Of a stretch of 7,235 nucleotides of DNA, positions 5,816 through 7,235 are shown piece by piece. The number at the start of each line of letters is the position of its first letter. Within the stretch, counting starts at the first letter, position 1. Below the pieces are notes generated by a model that ran no database searches, was not told the origin of the DNA, and saw only the letters and a list, made by a program, of their open reading frames with translations. The DNA is from an uncultured Romboutsia sp. (GTDB taxonomy: Bacteria > Bacillota > Clostridia > Peptostreptococcales > Peptostreptococcaceae): NCBI GenBank assembly GCA_937907205.1, contig CALESE010000027.1, positions 1 to 7,235 on the forward strand. The letters are read 5' to 3'. The translations under genes were made by a program, and so were the position numbers.

Positions 5816-6424
5816 ATGAAACGTTTTTTATTAACTTTATTAGCAATTATAATTACCATTATTACAACAGCATGTTCTATAAAGCCTAATGAACAGGCTA
5901 AACAGCCTGGTGATAAAAGTCCAACTAAAAGCGATGAAAATATATCTAAGCAACATTCTCCACTAAATGAAGATGAATATAAACAGTTACTTACAACTAC
6001 TTACGAAAAATACATAAAGCCATTAGACTTGAGTGATTATGATGATTTAGAAGATATACTAACTAATAAAAAAGAAAATGAAGAAGAACGTAAAAAATTC
6101 ATTGAAAATATAGAAGAAAATGTAAATGATAGTAAAGTTAATTTGATGGCTTTTAAGGCTTGTGTAGAAGGTTTAAAAATAGATAATAAAAATCTTCAAG
6201 AATTAAATGATAAATTAGTAAAAGAGTGTGATACATTAATGGACGATATTAGATATAAAGAAAAAGAGTTAGCTAAGATAGATGAAAATATACTCAAAAA
6301 ATCAAATAAAGAAATATCTAAATTTATAAACAATAACATAGATGAAAATATAATAGAAAAAAATAAATTTGAAGATACATTAGATCAGATTGAAAATATT
6401 TTACATATTGATTTGGATAAATAA
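5816..6424 (+). CDS. Putative lipoprotein, helical, paralogue of the next gene
   Basis: 202 residues. MKRFLLTLLAIIITIITTAC is a lipoprotein signal with Cys20 as the likely lipidated residue; the -3 position is Thr rather than the usual Leu/Val/Ile, so the lipobox is non-canonical. A polar linker (residues 21-50, Lys/Pro/Ser rich) leads to EYKQLLTTTYEKYIKPL (54-70), then a mostly helical charged region (about 75-202) with coiled-coil-like spacing. It would sit on the outer face of the membrane. It shares Y-x7-Y-x2-YIK-x-L and an alignable last ~97 residues with the lipoprotein that follows 59 bases downstream, so both are likely one operon and one family. No known domain recognised; no enzymatic motif seen. 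It may act as a cell-surface scaffold, but that is a guess. Confidence 0.85.
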   Translation: MKRFLLTLLAIIITIITTACSIKPNEQAKQPGDKSPTKSDENISKQHSPLNEDEYKQLLTTTYEKYIKPLDLSDYDDLEDILTNKKENEEERKKFIENIEENVNDSKVNLMAFKACVEGLKIDNKNLQELNDKLVKECDTLMDDIRYKEKELAKIDENILKKSNKEISKFINNNIDENIIEKNKFEDTLDQIENILHIDLDK

Positions 6425-6483
6425 TTTGTAAAATATTGCACATATTATATTAAGTAAATAATTAAATATTAGGAGGAAATAAA

Positions 6484-7188
6484 ATGAATAATAAGAAATT
6501 ATTAGCACTAGGATTAACAGTTGCACTATCTTTAGGGGCAGTAGGATGTAATACAAAAGAAACACAAAACTCAAACAAAAAACAAACACAAAATACATCA
6601 CCATCAACATCAGAACAAGAAAATAGAGATTTAGGTCAACAAAATACTACTGTAGGTAATGATTATACAGAAAGATATCAAACAGGATATAATAACTATA
6701 TAAAGGGATTAGAAAATTATACTATGTATAATACCGCAGAGACAACAAGAGAATATTATAAAACTAATGAGTATCCAGGAAATGAAAAATATGTAAATGA
6801 TTTAAAGTCTGCATATAAAGATAGTAAAGAAAAAATAAGAACATTTATAGATGACTTAAAAAATAATGCAAAAACAGATGATGCAGACCTAAAGAAAATG
6901 AATGAAAATTTAATAGCAGCTGGTGAAAGAACTATAGATAATATAGACAAAAGACTTAAAAAGTTAGATGAACTTCCAAAAGATATAATGAATAAATCAC
7001 AAGATGAATTTATAAATGCTGTTGATGAAGCAACAAGAATTGAAGATGATACAGAAAATGGATTTGATAAATTATTAAGAGATATGAACAAGGCATTAGG
7101 ACTAGATACAAATATGAATAATAATAATACAAATACCAATAAAAATGAGAACACAACTAATGCTCAGCCTAATGCTAATAAGAAATAG
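6484..7188 (+). CDS. Putative lipoprotein with Asn-rich tail, paralogue of the previous gene
   Basis: 234 residues. The signal MNNKKLLALGLTVALSLGAV is followed by GC, Cys22 being the lipidation site (AVGC). A Gln/Asn/Thr/Ser-rich linker spans 23-58. Residues 61-76 contain Y-x7-Y-x2-YIK-x-L (Y61, Y69, Y72), matching the first lipoprotein (Y55, Y63, Y66). Residues 113-210 are helical and align with its residues 105-201 with a single one-residue gap; by eye about one in five positions is identical (shared DSK, KS, L..D endings). An extra C-terminal tail (211-234) is low-complexity Asn/Thr, absent from the partner. The start has a strong AGGAGG 7-8 bases upstream, stronger than that of the first gene, so it may be made in larger amount. 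No terminator is visible in the 47 bases left before the window edge. Function unknown. Confidence 0.88.
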   Translation: MNNKKLLALGLTVALSLGAVGCNTKETQNSNKKQTQNTSPSTSEQENRDLGQQNTTVGNDYTERYQTGYNNYIKGLENYTMYNTAETTREYYKTNEYPGNEKYVNDLKSAYKDSKEKIRTFIDDLKNNAKTDDADLKKMNENLIAAGERTIDNIDKRLKKLDELPKDIMNKSQDEFINAVDEATRIEDDTENGFDKLLRDMNKALGLDTNMNNNNTNTNKNENTTNAQPNANKK

Positions 7189-7235
7189 TAAAAAATTAAG
7201 AAAATTATCGATAAATAATCAATATTTCCTTATTA

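Noticed and set aside
6401..6610. Hydrophobic minus-strand frame across the lipoprotein junction
   Set aside because: Antisense to the ribosome site and signal peptide of the second lipoprotein; its hydrophobicity comes from the complement of an Asn/Lys-rich sequence.
6756..7154. Minus-strand frame of 132 residues within the second lipoprotein
   Set aside because: Ser/Phe/Leu-rich shadow of an Asn/Asp/Lys-rich coding frame; no ribosome site.

Overview
The window is very AT-rich, with strong AGGAGG-type ribosome binding sites, AT-biased codons and Lys/Asn/Ile-rich proteins. Together with the gene content (a bacterial OPT peptide transporter, a DUF3793 protein, a PqqD-like protein, AT-rich lipoproteins), this points to a low-GC Gram-positive of class Clostridia, most likely Peptostreptococcaceae. 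Genus and species cannot be fixed from this sequence alone.

Layout: positions 1-3834 are read leftward (minus strand). In transcription order they hold a secreted or membrane-anchored protein with a degenerate zinc-peptidase motif (3834-2773), an OPT-family oligopeptide transporter (2612-693) with a CodY-box-like sequence over its likely -10, a strong hairpin (640-611), a stand-alone PqqD-like protein (575-234), and 6 bases later a small N-terminally anchored membrane protein that runs off the left edge.

Positions 3835-4712 contain no intact gene. They hold a decayed divergent pair: a 91-codon minus-strand reading frame broken by one internal stop (4363-4088) that still has a near-perfect terminator, and a plus-strand remnant of a MerR-type DNA-binding domain (4423-4581). 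A long imperfect hairpin at 4617-4659 separates the MerR remnant from the next, converging gene.

Positions 4713-5645 hold two minus-strand genes: a DUF3793 protein and, downstream of it, a 91-residue beta-rich protein with an SIPPQ motif. From a divergent intergenic region, two plus-strand lipoprotein genes follow (5816-6424 and 6484-7188). They share a Y-x7-Y-x2-YIK-x-L motif and an alignable helical C-terminal half, so they look like an old tandem duplication.

The clearest functional theme is peptide uptake, probably under nutritional (CodY) control. The PqqD-like protein next to the transporter suggests, without proving it, a peptide-binding role. I see no rRNA, tRNA, CRISPR array, transposase or phage gene. 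Nothing here is a demonstrably new system. The best leads are the putative pseudo-peptidase, the PqqD-like/membrane protein pair and the diverged lipoprotein pair.
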